A stretch of DNA of 64,000 bases from Aegilops tauschii subsp. strangulata (GCF_002575655.3 NC_053041.3:374091054-374155053); one strand, 5' to 3'; positions 1-11,925 are shown, numbered from the stretch's first letter. Notes: generated by a model not told the origin, from the sequence alone. Numbers and translations: made by a program.

Positions 1-660
1 AATAGCCGGGCTGGCAGAAATAAAAACTCTGCTAGCAAGCAACCCAATCCTTGCCGCACCTAACATCGACGAACCTATGCTACTGTATATATCTGCAACT
101 CACCAGGTGGTGAGCGCGGTACTCGTCGTCGAACCACTCCAAAAACCCATATACTACGTATCGGCGGTTCTCACACCATGAAAATCCCGATACCCGCACT
201 ATCAAAAGATAGCATATGCGGTTTTCATGGCATCTTGGAAGCTGTGACACTACTTTCAAGAGTGCTCAATCACAGTGGCCTCCGAGGTACCACTCAATGA
301 TATCATAAACAATCGAGACGCCACCGGCCGCATTGCAAAATGGGCCATCGAGCTCCTACCATTTGAAATAACGTACAAACCATGCTGAGCAATTAAATCT
401 CAGGTGTTGGCCGACTTCGTCGCTGAATGGACAGAAACCGAACTCCCTAAAGAGTATGGCACATACTCCAACTGGGTGATGTACTTCGACGACTCTAAAA
501 TGTTAGCCGGATTAGGGTCTGGTGTCATCCTAACATCCCCTACAGGGGACACAGTCCGTTACATATTGCAAATCATGTATACGGACTCCAATAACGCAGC
601 CGAATATGAGGCCCTACTGCATGGTCTCCAGATGGCTGTTTCTATGGGCATACAATGCCC
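1..660 (+). pseudogene. Fatima-like Gypsy pol fragment (A1), RNase H and start of second RNase H
   Basis: This is a piece of the polyprotein of the outermost element. It begins inside the RT-RNase H connection (reads AEIKTLLASNPILAAP), runs through the native RNase H and its linker (QVLADFVAEWTE), and enters the second, archaeal-type RNase H (WVMYFDDSKMLAGLG, NNAAEYEALLHGLQMA). Two successive RNase H domains mark the Tat lineage of Ty3/gypsy. The frame has in-frame stops near 179, 247 and 385, so it is dead. It is cut at 660 by a solo LTR and resumes at 2355. The resumed frame continues the same domain, which shows a simple insertion. The family name Fatima rests on the LTRs of sister copies in the window. 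Confidence 0.85.
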
Positions 661-1738
661 TGATGTCTAATATGCAACCTTCTTGTTGTAGACGTTGTTG
701 GGCCTCCAAGTGCAGAGGTTTGCAGCACAGTAGCAAATTTCCCTCAAGTGGATGACCTAAGGTTTATCAATCCGTGGGAGGCGTAGGATGAAGATGGTCT
801 CTCTCAAGCAACCCTGCAACCAAATAACAAAGAGTCTCTTGTGTCCCCAACACACCCAATACAATGGTAAATTGTATAGGTGCACTAGTTCGGCGAAGAG
901 ATGGTGATACAAGTGCAATATGGATGGTAGATATGGGTATTTGTAATCTGAAAATATAAAAACAGCAGGGTAACTAATGATAAAAGTGAGCACAAACGGT
1001 ATTGCAATGCGTTGAAACAAAGCCTAGGGTTCATACTTTCACTAGTGCAAGTTCTCTCAACAATAATAACATAATTGGATCATATAAATATCCCTCAACA
1101 TGCAACAAAGAGTCACTCCAAATTCACTAATAGCGGAGAACAAACGAAGAGATTATTGTAGGGTACGAAACCACCTCAAAGTTATCCTTTCTGATTGATC
1201 TATTCAAGAGTCTATAGTAAAATAACATGAAGCTATTCTTTCTGTTCGATCTATCCTAGAGTTCGTACTAGAATAACACCTTAAGACACAAATCAACCAA
1301 AACCCTAATGTCACCTAGATACTCCAATGCCACCAAAGTATCCGCGGGTATGATTATACAATATGCATCACACAATCTCAGATTCATCTATTCAACCAAC
1401 ACAAAGAACTTCAAAGAGTGCCCCAAAGTTTCTACCGGAGAGTCAAGACGCAAACGTGTGCCAACCCCTATGCATAAGTTCACAAGGTCACTGAACCCGC
1501 AAGTTGATCACCAAAACATACATCAAGTAGGTCACGTGAATATCCACTGGTCACCACAGATAAGCACATGCAAAACATACATCAAGTGTTCTCAAATCCT
1601 TAAAGACTCAATTCGATAAGATAACTTCAAAGGCAAAACTCAATCAGTTACAAGAGATTAGAGGGGGAGAAACATCATAAGATCCAACTATGATAGCAAA
1701 GCTCATGATACATCAAGATCATGCCAAATCAAGAACAC

Positions 1739-1758
1739 GAGAGAGAGAGAGAGAGAGA
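1739..1758. repeat. (GA)10 microsatellite inside the solo LTR
   Basis: Ten uninterrupted GA dinucleotides lie in the solo LTR (CT on its sense strand). No gene context. Confidence 0.95.
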
Positions 1759-2022
1759 TCAAACACATAGCTACTGGTACATACCCTGAGCCCCGAGGGT
1801 GAACTACTCCCTCCTCGTCATGGAGAGCGCCGGGATGATGAAGATGGCCAAAGGTGAGGGATCCCCCCTCCGGCAGGGTGCCGGAACAGGGTCCTGATTG
1901 GTTTTTCGTGGCTACAGAGGCTTGCGGCGGCGGAACTCCTGATCTAGGTTTCTTTTCATGGGTTTCTGTATTTATAGGGATTTTTGGCGTCGGGAACAAC
2001 TCAGGGGGGGTCTCCGAGGCAT

Positions 2023-2074
2023 CCACGAGGTAGGGGGCGCGCCCATGGGGTAGGGCGCGCCCCCACCCTCGTGG
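2023..2074. repeat. GC-rich inverted repeat in the solo LTR
   Basis: Arms ACGAGGTAGGGGGCGCGCCC and GGGCGCGCCCCCACCCTCGT face each other across a short ATGGGGTA loop, giving a long hairpin centred on GGCGCGCC-like palindromes. In the element's own orientation it lies just before the TATA region. The other Athila-type LTRs in the window have a comparable box. Confidence 0.85.
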
Positions 2075-2354
2075 GTGCCTCGGGACTCTTCTGGCCCATC
2101 TTCTATACTCCGTGGGCTTCTTCTGGTGCAAAAATAATCTCCGTGAATTTTTAGGTCAATTGGACTCCATTTGGTTTTCCTTTTCTGCAATACTCAAAAA
2201 CAAGGAAAAAACAAAAACTGGCACTGGGCTCTAGGTTAATAGGTTAGTCCCAAAAATCATATAAAATAGCATATAAATGCATATAAAACATCCAAGATTG
2301 ATAATATAATAGCATGGAACAATAAAAAATTATAGATACGTTGGAGACGTATCA

Positions 2355-2776
2355 CGCCTTGAGGTGCGAGGGGATTCAAATCTCGCAATATCCCAAATAA
2401 ACAGAGAATTTGACGCAAACGATCCAAAGATGGCAGCTTACCGCAATGTCGTGCTCAAAATATCAGCTCGGTTTGAGGGGCTTGAGTTCCATCACTTGGC
2501 TCGAGACAGTAACCAAGTAGCGGACATCCTTGCTCGAATGGGCGCTAAACGCGACCCCGTTCCGCCTAACACATTTGTGGAGCGGCTCTTCAAGCCATCC
2601 GTAGTATGGCAGGACGAGACCGGAACCACCAGTCCGGCGCCGATCACGCCCCTAGATGCCGAACACGATTCAGATATCATCGGGGGCTCGGGCACAGAAC
2701 CAACGCCTTCCGCCCATGTAATCATGGTAGTAATCACCCAATGGACCGAACCCTTCCTGGCCTACTTTAATAGGCG
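2355..2776 (+). pseudogene. A1 pol fragment: end of second RNase H and linker to integrase
   Basis: This continues the frame broken at 660. It reads LEVRGDSNLAISQIN, then FEGLEFHHLARDSNQVADIL, the C-terminal half of the archaeal-type RNase H including the DSN..ISQ segment, then a linker rich in Pro, Thr and Ser ending at FNRREL. There the A2 Fatima element was inserted. The integrase half of the same polyprotein resumes at 20255. Confidence 0.85.
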
Positions 2777-2781
2777 GGAGC
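2777..2781. repeat. Target-site duplication, left copy (GGAGC)
   Basis: GGAGC precedes the left end of A2 and is repeated at 20250-20254. Removing A2 and one copy joins the A1 codons for REL to PED, the normal continuation seen in the sister copy. Confidence 0.85.
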
Positions 2782-3246
2782 TATCGGTAAAACCGGCGGA
2801 TCTCGGGTAGGGTCCCGAACTGTGCGTCTAAGATCGATGGTAATAGGAGACGAGGGACACGATGTTTACCCAGGTTCGGGCCCTCTTAATGGAGGTAATG
2901 CCCTACTTCCTGCTTGATTGATCTTGACAAATATGAGGATTACAAGAGTTGATCTACCATGAGATCGTAATGGCTAAACCCTAGATGTTTGGCCTATATG
3001 ATTGTGATTGCCTCTACGGACTAAACCCTCCGGTTTATATAGACACCGGAGGGGCCTAGGATTGTACAGAGTCGGTTTACAGAGGAAGGAATGTTCATAT
3101 CCGAATGCCAAGCTTGCCTTCCACACAAAGGAGAATCCCATCCGGACACGGGAGGAAGTCTTCTATCTTGTATCTTCATGCCCATCAGTCCGGCCCACGT
3201 CACACAGGCCGGACGCCCGAGGACCCCCTAATCCAGGACTCCCTCA
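2782..3246 (-). repeat. 3' LTR of Fatima A2
   Basis: On the minus strand it runs from TGAGGGAGTCCTGGATTAGG (3246) to a decayed TGACACCGACA-type end; the terminal bases on the + strand read TATCGGTAAAACC where the 5' LTR has TGTCGGTGTCAAAACC, a substitution plus a 3-base loss. A TATATAAACCGGAGG promoter core lies near 3035-3050 (complement). It carries about 27 bases (near 3151-3178) that are missing from the 5' LTR. Confidence 0.9.
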
Positions 3247-3571
3247 GTAGCCCCCGAACCAGGCTTCAATGATGATGTGTCCGGCGCGCTGATAGTCTTC
3301 GGCATTGCAAGGCGGGTTCTTCCTCTGAATACTTCAAAGCGTCTGATCCAAAGAGTTATACTCGGCTTTCCATTTAATGTCGTACCCATTGTCTTCTGCG
3401 CCTCCATTGCTTCGGCTTCCATGTGTCGAGCGAACACAAAAGGTCAGAGTATTTTTGCACATAACACCCTGGCCATGTAAGAAAGGCGTATATTTTAGTA
3501 GATTGGATCTCAGATGCCATCTCACACCAGGCGGAAAAATCCTTAGAGCTTGCTAGGAGAACCATTCCAGC
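3247..3571. other. A2 polypurine tract and spacer between LTR and antisense ORF
   Basis: GTAGCCCCCGAACC at 3247-3260 is the complement of GGTTCGGGGGCTAC, the polypurine tract that primes plus-strand synthesis beside the 3' LTR. The rest is noncoding. GTATATTTTAG near 3488, about 80 bases before the ATG at 3572, could be a weak TATA box for the antisense ORF. Confidence 0.7.
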
Positions 3572-4468
3572 ATGGCTAGCGTTCCCAGTTCTTCCTCCCG
3601 CCCCCATGGCTCCGAAAAAGGCGATTGGGAGAAATGTTCAGTATCCCATGACCAGCTGAGTAAGCTTCAAACGCAGGGATTCCTTCCCCCCGCAGATCTA
3701 GTCCCCATCCAGGCAGGAGTAACCTCCTTTACAGCCGAAGCCCTGGCGGAAAATTTCCCTAATCCAACCAGGGGGAGCGAGTGTGCTTCATATCCTTCTT
3801 AATAAGAGGTGTCGGGTTTCCAATCCACCCTTTCCTTCGAGGTCTCCTGGAGTACTACGGCTTTCAACTGCACAACCTCACTCCAGCCTCCATCCTGCAT
3901 ATCACGGGTTTTGTCGCTCTTTGCGAGCTATTCCTGGGCTGTGAGGCACACTTTGATTTATGGAGGAAACTTTTCTGCCTCATCCCTCGTACCCAAAAGG
4001 GATCTGTATTCGACGTGGGCGGCGCCGAGATATGGCGCATAGCCGGGACCGGATACTTATCCGGCACACTGAGGAAGGCATCCAAAGAGTGGCCCTCGGA
4101 GTGGTTTTATATTGAAGATTTCGCTCTACCCGACCCAGTCCGAATGGGCCTTCCCGAATTTTCGAGCGCTCCATTGAGGAAACGACACAGCTGGCGTCCT
4201 CGGAGCCTCAAGGAGGAAGACAGCGTAGAAGTCCAACAGTTAATGGGCAAGATAAGGACACTTGCCCAATCTGGATTATCAATAATCGAGGTAATGGTAA
4301 CTTCCATAGCAGGAGGTGTTCGGCTGCTCCAATTCAGGGGAATCCCTATGTGGCACTACAATGGGGAAGATGGCGCCTCTCGCTGCAGACGAAAGGGTTC
4401 GGATTCCCTCACCGCCCTGGCCGCAATATTGGCCGGTCTGTATAAAGGGGAGAAAGAGGAGTTCACGA
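3572..4468 (+). pseudogene. Antisense ORF of Fatima A2: 'putative gypsy type transposon' protein
   Basis: This frame is antisense to the host element and lies between the lost integrase end and the 3' LTR. The start MASVPSSSSRPHGSEKGDWE at 3572 opens a Ser-rich head. A one-base loss in the G run near 3770 shifts frame, and the protein continues as ISFLIRGVGFPIHPFLRGLL, LEYYGFQLHNLTPASILHIT and WPSEWFYIEDFALPDPVRMG. I recognise this as the plant domain called Transposase_28 or 'putative gypsy type transposon' (Pfam PF04195 from memory). Its biochemical role is unknown; despite the name no transposase chemistry is evident. The ORF is cut near 4468, where Sabrina sequence begins, so the coiled-coil tail seen in A1 (22251-23330) is missing. 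Confidence 0.8.
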
Positions 4469-7400
4469 GATTTTCTGTTAAGTTTTGTGTTGTGAAGTTT
4501 TCAAGTTTTAGGTGAAAGATTTGATGGATTATGGAACAAGGAGTGGAAAGAGCCTAAGCTTGGGGATGCCCATGGCACCCCCAAGATAATCTAAGGACAC
4601 CAAAAAGCCAAAGCTTGGGGATGCCCCAGAAGGCATCCCCTCTTTCGTCTACTTCCATCGGTAACTTTACTTGGAGCTATATTTTTATTCACCACATGAT
4701 ATGTGTTTTGCTTGGAGCGTCTTGTATGATTTGAGTCTTTGCTTTTTAGTTTACCACAATCATCCTTGCTGTACACACCTTTTGAGAGAGACACACATGA
4801 TTCGGAAATTATTAGAATACTCTATGTGCTTCACTTATATCTTTTGAGTTATATAGTTTTGCTCTAGTAGTTCACTTATATGTTTTAGAGCACGGTGGTG
4901 GATTTGTTTTATAGAAACTATTGATCTCTCATGCTTCACTTAGATTATTTTGAGAGTCTTAAATAGCATGGTAATTTGCTTAAATAATCTTAATATGCTA
5001 GGTATTCAAGATTAGTAAAAACTTTCTTATGAGTGTGTTGAATACTAAGAAAAGTTTGATGCTTGATAATTGTTTTGAGATATAAAGATGGTGATATTAT
5101 AGTCATGCTAGTTGAGTAGTTGTGAATTTGAGAGATACTTGTGTTAAAGTTTGTGATTCCCGTAGCATGCACGTATGGTGAACCGTTATGTGATGAAGTT
5201 GGAGCATAATTTATTTATTGATTGTCTTCCTTATGAGTGGCGGTCGGGGACGAGCGATGGTCTTTTCCTACCAATCTATCCCCCTAGGAGCATGCGCGTA
5301 ATACTTTGCTTTGATAACTTGTAGATTTTTGCAATAAGTATATGAGTTCTTGATGACCAATGTTGAGTCCATGGATTATACACACTTTTCTTCCTTCCAC
5401 CATTGCTAGCCTCTCTAATACCGTGCACTTTTCGCCGGTATCATACACCCACCATAAACCTTCCTCAGAACAGCCACCATACCTACCTATCATGGCATTT
5501 CCATAGCCATTCCGAGATATATTGCCATGCAACTTACCACCGTTCCGATTACTATGACACGCTCCATCATTGTCATATTGCTTTGCATGATCATGTAGTT
5601 GACATTGTATTTGTGGCAAAGCCACCGTTCATAATTCTTTCATACATGTCACTCTTGATTCATTGCATATCCCGGTACACCGCCGGAGGCATTCACATAG
5701 AGTCATATTTTGTTCTAAGTATTGAGTTGTAATTGTTGAGTTGTAAGTAAATAAAAGTGTGATGATCATCATTTTTAGAGCATTGTCCCAAGTGAGGAAA
5801 GGATGATGGAGACTATGATTCCCCCACAAGTCGGGATGAGACTCCGGACAAAAAAAAAGAGGCCATAAAAAAAGGGCCCAAAAAATTAAAAAAATTATGA
5901 GAGAAAAAGAGAGAAGGGACAATGTTACTATCCTTTTACCACACTTGTGCTTCAAAGTAGCACCATGATCTTCATGATAGAGAGTCTCTCATTTTGTCAC
6001 TTTCATATACTAGTGGGAACTTTTCATTATAGAACTTGTCTTGTATATTCCAATGATGGGCTTCCTCAAAATGCCCTAGGTCTTCGTGAGCAAGCGAGTT
6101 GGATGCACACCCACTTAGTTTCTTTTGTTGAGCTTTCATATACTTATTGATCTAGTGCATCCGTTGCATGGCAATACCTACTCACTCACATTGATATCTA
6201 TTGATGGGCATCTCCATAGCCCGTTGATACACCTAGTTGATGTGAGACTATCTTCTCCTTTTTGTCTTCTCCACAACCACCATTCTATTCCACATATAAT
6301 GCTATGTCCATGACTCACGCTCATGTATTGCATGAAGATTGAAAAAGTTTGAGAACGTCAAAAGTATGAAACAATTGCTTGGCTTGTCATCGGGGTTGTG
6401 CATGATTTAAATATTTTGTGTGGTGAAGATAGAGCATAGCCAGACTATATGATTTTGTAGGGATAACTTTCTTTGGCCATGTTATTTTGAAGACATAATT
6501 GCTTAGTTACTGTGCTTGAAGTATTATTATTTTTATGTCAATATTAAACTTTTGTCTTGAATCTTCCGGATCTGAATATTCATACCACAATTAAGAAGAA
6601 TTACATTGAAATTATGCCTAGTAGCATTCCGCATCAAAAATTCCGTTTTTATCATTTACCTACTCGAGGACGAGCATGAATTAAGCTTGGGGATGCTTGA
6701 TACGTCTCCAACGTATCTATAATTTTTGATTGCTCCATGCTATATTATCTTCTGTTTTGGACATTATTGGGCTTTATTATTCACTTTTATATTATTTTTG
6801 GGACTAACCTATTAACCGGAGGCCCAGCCCAGAATTGATTTTTTTGCCTATTTCAGAGTTTCGCAGAAAAAGAATATCAAACGGAGTCCAAACGGAATGA
6901 AACCTTCGGGAACGTGATTTTTGGAACGAACATGATCCAGGAGACATGGACCCTACGTCTAGGAAGCTTCGAGGAAGCCACGAGGTAGGGGCGCGCCTAC
7001 CCCCCCCCCCAGGCGCGCCCTCCACCCTCGTGGGCCCCCTGTTGCTCCACCGACGTACTCCTTCCTCCTATATATACCTACGTACCCCCAAACGATCAGA
7101 TACGGAGCCAAAAACCTAATTCCACCGCCGCAACCTTCGGTACCCACGAGATCCCATCTTGGGGCCTGTTCCGGAGCTCCGTCGGAGGGGGCATCGATCA
7201 CGGAGGGCTTCTACATCAACACCATAGCCCCTCCGATGAAGTGTGAGTAGTTTACCTCAGACCTTCGGGTCCATAGTTATTAGCTAGATGGCTTCTTGTC
7301 TCTTTTTGGATCTCAATACAATGTTCTCCCCCTCTCTCGTGGAGATCTATTCGATGTAATCTTCTTTTGCGGTGTGTTTGTTGAGACCGATGAATTGTGG

Positions 7401-8282
7401 GTTTATGATCAAGTTTATCTATGAACAATATTTGAATCTTCTGAATTCTTTTATGTATGATTGGTTATCTTTGCAGGTCTCTTCGAATTATCAGTTTGGT
7501 TTGGCCTACTAGATTGATCTTTCTTGCAATGGGACAAGTGCTTAGCTTTGGGTTCAATCTTGCAGTGTCCTTTCCCAGTGACAGTAGGGGCAGCAAGGCA
7601 CGTATTGTATTGTTGCCATCGAGGATAACAAGATGGTTTTTTTTATCATATTGCATGAATTTATCCCTCTACATCATGTCATCTTGCTTAAGGCGTTACT
7701 CTGTTCTTATGAACTTAATACTCTAGATGCATGCTGGATAGCGGTCGATGTGTGGAGTAATAGTAGTAGATGCAGGCAGGAGTCGGTCTACTTGTCTCGG
7801 ACGTGATGCCCATATACATGATCATACCTAGATATTCTCATAACTATGCTCAATTATGTCAATTGCTCAACAGTAATTTGTTCACCCACCGTAAAATACT
7901 TATGCTCCTGAGAGAAGCCACTAGTGAAACCTATGGCCCCCGGGTCTATCTTCATCATATTACTCTTCCAACACTTAGTTATTTCCGTTGCTTTTTACTT
8001 TGCTTTTATTTTACTTTGCATCTTTATCATAAAAATACCAAAAATATTATCCTATCATATCTATAGATCTCACTCTTGTAAGTGACCGTGTAGGGATTGA
8101 CAACCCCTTATCGCGTTGGTTGCGAGGATTTATTTGTTTTGTGTAGGTACGAGGGACTCGCGCGTAGCCTCCTACTGGATTGATACCTTGGTTCTCAAAA
8201 ACTGAGGGAAATACTTACGCTACTTTGCTGCATCACCCTCTCCTCTTCAAGGGAAAACCAATGCAGTGCTCAAGAGGTAGCA
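4469..8282 (+). mobile_element. Sabrina-like Athila Gypsy, 3' half only
   Basis: It begins abruptly after the antisense ORF of A2 with the 3' noncoding part of an Athila-type element (4469-6697: repeated AAGCTTGGGGATGCC segments, an A-rich block near 5849-5915, no convincing ORF), then the polypurine tract and a complete 3' LTR. Its 5' LTR, gag and pol are missing, although the right end joins family B sequence cleanly at 8282/8283. This fits an insertion into family B copy B1 whose left part was later deleted. Short ORFs in it do not resemble known proteins. The name Sabrina is from memory of the LTR sequence. Confidence 0.75.
6698..8282 (+). repeat. 3' LTR of the Sabrina-like element
   Basis: It runs from TGATACGTCTCCAACGTATC to CAAGAGGTAGCA, about 1.58 kb with TG..CA ends. 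The polypurine tract AAGCTTGGGGATGC lies directly before it. A GC-rich partly palindromic box with GGCGCGCC (about 6984-7030) precedes the TATA box TATATATA near 7069. Past the TATA box the sequence is AT-rich and noncoding. Confidence 0.85.
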
Positions 8283-11200
8283 CCGACAAGGTCACCTCCA
8301 GAGTTAAGGAGGCCGCACCAGCATGGAAGAAGCAGTTGTTCACTCAAGATCGAGCAGGAACCAAGCAGGTGTCGGTCGAGGAAGATGGGTCCTCTGGAGC
8401 CACCTTCACCATAGGTGCCAACCTCGACCCAGATCAGGAGGAGGCATTGGTGAAGTTCTTGCACGCAAACAAGGAAGTATTCACATGGGAACCCAAACAG
8501 CTGGTAGGGGTCCCAAGAGGGGTGATCGAGCATCACTTGAGGGTGTGCCCCAATGTGCGCCCTATGAAGCAGAAAACGCGGTGACAGTCCATGGAGAAGC
8601 AGTCCTTCATCATCTAGGAAACCCGCAAGCTGGAGGAAGCAGGTGTCATTCGCGAGGTTCGGTACCCCGAGTGGCTGGCGAACCCCGTCGTCGTGCCGAA
8701 GAAATGTGGGAAGGAGCGCATGTGTGTCGACTTCACCAACCTCAACAAGGCCTGTCCCCAAGATCCGTTCCCACTTCTATGCATCGACCATATCGTTGAC
8801 TCCACCGCCGAGTGCGACTTGCTATGCTTCCTGGATGCGTTCTCAGGCTATCATCAGATCAAGATGGCGGTAGAGGATGTGGAGAAGACGGCCTTCCTAA
8901 CCCCGTGCGGGGTGTACTGCTACACTTGCATGCCGTTCAGGCTGTGCAACGCAGGCGCGACCTTCCAACGGATGATGCACATTGCCCTGGGTCAGCAGCT
9001 CGGGAGGAACGCTGAAGCCTGCGTCGACGACATTGTTGTAAAGTCTCGGGAGGCAAGAACTTTGATTCAGGACCTGGAGGAGACCTTCGCGAGCCTGCGC
9101 CAGGTGCACTTGCGGCTCATCCCGGGGAAGTGCGTGTTTAGTGTCCCTTCCGGCAAGCTGCTGGGCTTCCTCGTGTCCCACAGGGGGATCGAGGCCAAAC
9201 CGGAGAAGGTCAAGGCGATCGAAGACATGAGCCCACTGCAAACCCTCAAGGAGATGCATAAGCTTGCCGGCTGCGTGACTTCGCTAGGGCGCTTCATCTC
9301 CAAGATGGGAGAGCGCGCCCTACCATTCTTCAAGCTAATGAGGAAGAAGGGCCCATTCGAGTGGACCCCGGAGGCTGACCAAGCGTTTCAAGACCTCAAG
9401 AGATACCTGACCAACCCTCCGGTGATAGTGGCGCCCCGCCCTCTCGAGCCCCTGGTGCTCTACCTTGCCGCCACTCCTTACTCTGCCAGCACAGCTCTGG
9501 TGGCGGTTCGGGAAGAGCGCCAGGCCAAGGATACCTCGCACCGAGCCACGCCCCCAGCCGGGGCGATGCAAGACCCGGAGGGCACCGCAAGGGCTGCAGC
9601 AACGCCAACGGATGACCAGGCCCAGCAAGACAGCGTCCTTGGGCCTGTAGAGGCCCCAATGAGCGATCGGGCTCCGGGGGTTCCATCGCTTCCGGAGGTG
9701 CCTCAACCTCTGACGGACGTAGGACCCGTCGACGCGCCCGCCCACGTCGAGCACCCAGTGTATTTCGTCAGCACGGTACTGCGGGATGCAAGGGCACGGT
9801 ACACCATGCCTCAAAATCTCTTGCTCGCGCTCTTGGTGGCCTCGCGTAAGCTATGACACTACTTTCAAGGTCATCCAATCAAGGTCGTCTCGTCCTACCC
9901 GCTGGAGAGGGTACTCATGAGCTCCAACGCTGCTGGAAGGGTCGCTGAATGGAACATCGAGCTGTAGGCATTCCAGCTGGAGTTCAGCACAACCAGGGTC
10001 ATTAAGGGAGCTGCGCTCGCTGATTTTGTGGCAGAATGGACGGATGCCCCGGGGCTTGAAGCAGGCGAGGACCGATCCCTCTCGCCGGGAAGTGAAGCGC
10101 CCGGCGGCAGGGTTATGTATTTCTATGGTGCGTTTGCACGCCAGGGCGCGGGGGCTGGAGCGGTGCTCATCTCGCCCAATCAGGACAAGCTCTACTATAC
10201 CGTGCAGCTCTGCTTCCAGCAGGGCGAGAAGGTCTCCAAGAACATCGCGGAGTACGAAGGCCTCATAGCTGGCATTAAGGCTGCGGTGGCCCTAGGGGTG
10301 AAGCGCCTCACCATCAGGGGTGACTCGCAGCTCCTCGTCAAATTCTCCAATAAGGTATACGAGCCAAGGGACGAGCACCTGGGGGCATACCTCGCGGAGG
10401 TACGCAAAATGGAAAGGCAGTTCCTGGGTCTAGAATTGCAGCACGTGCCCCGTGGCACCAACAAGGAGGCCGACGACATCGCCAAAAGAGCATCCAAGCG
10501 ACTACCCCAAGAGCCTCGCGTCTTCGAGGAGCGGCTCTTCAAGCCGTCGGCAGCACCTCCGCTTTCGAGGCCGGCGCCGCCTCGAGAGGAGCTCCCCCAA
10601 CCACCTGCCCGGGGAGCCCCGGCCTACGGCCCAACCTCAGGAGCGCGCCTACTCTTAGCGCTCGAGCCTCAGGAGGGGTGCTGGACCAAGGAGTTCAAGG
10701 AATACCTGACGCAAGGGACGCTGCTGGAGAAAGAGGAGGACGCAGAGCGCGTGGCCCGACAGGCCACGGCGTACTGCATTCAGGACGGTGAGTTATACAG
10801 AAAGCGGCCGAACGACGTTTCCTTGCGTTGTATCTCTAGGGAACAGGGGAACGAGCTGCTAGCTGACATACACGGCGGAGACTGCGGACACCACTCGTTG
10901 TCACGAACCCTCGTCGGCAAGGCATTCTGCAGCGGGTTCTACTAGCCTACGTCGCTCAACGACGCGACTGAGCTGGTGAAGTCCTGCGAGGCCTGTCAAT
11001 TCCACGCCAAGCAGATCCATCAGCCAGCTCAGGGCCTCCAAACCACCCGCTCTCGTGGCCATTTGCAGTCTGGGGGCTTGATATCTTAGGCACATTCCCT
11101 CGAGCGCCTGGGGGCTACCGCTACCTCTACGTCGCCATCGACAAGTTCACCAAATGGGCGGAGGTAGAAGCTGTCCGCACCATCCCGTCCAGATCTGCGA

Positions 11201-11925
11201 TCAAGTTCATCAAGGGTCTCGTGAGCCGGTTCGGGGTCCCTAATCGCATCATCAGCGACAACGGCTCGCAGTTCACTAGCAATCTCTTCAAAACATATTG
11301 TGCTAACCTTGGAACGCATATCTGCTATGCTTCGGTGGCACACCCTAGGAGCAATGGTCAGGCCGAACGCACCAACGCGGAGGTCCTGAGAGGCCTCAAG
11401 ACCAGGACCTTCAAGAAGAAGCTCGAGGCCTGCGGCAGGGGCTGGCACTATGAGCTCCAGTCTGTGTTGTGGTCCATCCGCACCACCGCCACCAAGCCAA
11501 CAGGCGAGACCCCGTTCTTCCTCGTCTATGGAGCAGAAGCGGTTCTCCCTCACGAGGTCAACCATCGCTCTGCACGGGTCCTGGCATTTGATGAGGCGCA
11601 ACAGGATGCCATGCAGGGGATAGACCTCGTGTTGGGGGAGGAACGCCACCGCGAAGCCACGCTTCGGGCGGCAAGATACCAGCAGGCGCTGCGACGGTAT
11701 CACTGTCGCAGCGTCCGCTCCAGGACGCTCGAGGTGGGTGACCTCGTCCTAAGGCGGGTGCTCTCCAGGGAAGGGCTGCATAAGCTTTCACCCATGTGGG
11801 AGGGCCTGTTTAGGGTCGCCCATTTCTCCAGGCCTGGCGCCGTGCGCCTGGAGACGCAGGACGGGTCCCCATCCAGAACGCCTGGAACATCCAGCACCTT
11901 CGAAAGTTCTACCCATGAAGCAAGG
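8283..11925 (+). pseudogene. Family B1 polyprotein: RT, two RNase H domains, integrase (broken)
   Basis: One frame runs from 8283 to 10945, interrupted by stops at 8582 (TGA), 8615 (TAG), 9854 (TGA), 9965 (TAG) and 10943 (TAG). Order: a pre-RT linker; RT with DFTNLNKACPQDPFP, FLDAFSGYHQIKM and the catalytic loop written CVDDIVVKSR (Cys where most relatives have Tyr); native RNase H (VLYLAATPYSASTALVAV, PVYFVSTVL), split by a Pro/Ala-rich insert; second, archaeal-type RNase H (NIAEYEGLIAGIKAAVALG, RGDSQLLVKFSNKV); a zinc finger (CEACQFHAKQ); then, after a frameshift near 11050, integrase with DKFTKWAEVEAV, SDNGSQFTSN and PRSNGQAERTNAE. A last shift near 11868 precedes the C-terminal LRKFYP. 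It copied and inserted the element; this copy is inactive. Confidence 0.88.

Larger units (their letters stand above)
661..2354 (-). mobile_element. Solo LTR of an Athila-type Gypsy (Sabrina/WHAM/Derami group)
   Basis: Read on the minus strand it starts TGATACGTCTCCAACGTATC (right end, 2354) and ends in GACATCA (left end, 661), so it has TG..CA ends. It is about 1.7 kb long with no PBS, PPT or internal domain beside it. It interrupts the second RNase H of A1, whose reading frame resumes directly at 2355. The flanking 5-mers TGCCC (656-660) and CGCCT (2355-2359) look like decayed copies of one TSD, TGCCT, which is also what the uninterrupted codons would give. A solo LTR forms by recombination between the two LTRs of a full element. 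The small ORFs inside are not genes. Confidence 0.85.

Noticed and set aside
3781..4515. The PF04195-type ORF as an active DNA transposase gene
   Set aside because: It is antisense inside a Fatima element, frameshifted, truncated, and no catalytic acidic triad or terminal inverted repeats are visible. The Pfam name is historical.
5284..6313. Several ORFs of 60-113 codons on both strands in the Sabrina interior
   Set aside because: Low complexity, mutually overlapping and without recognisable domains; this part of Athila elements is normally noncoding.
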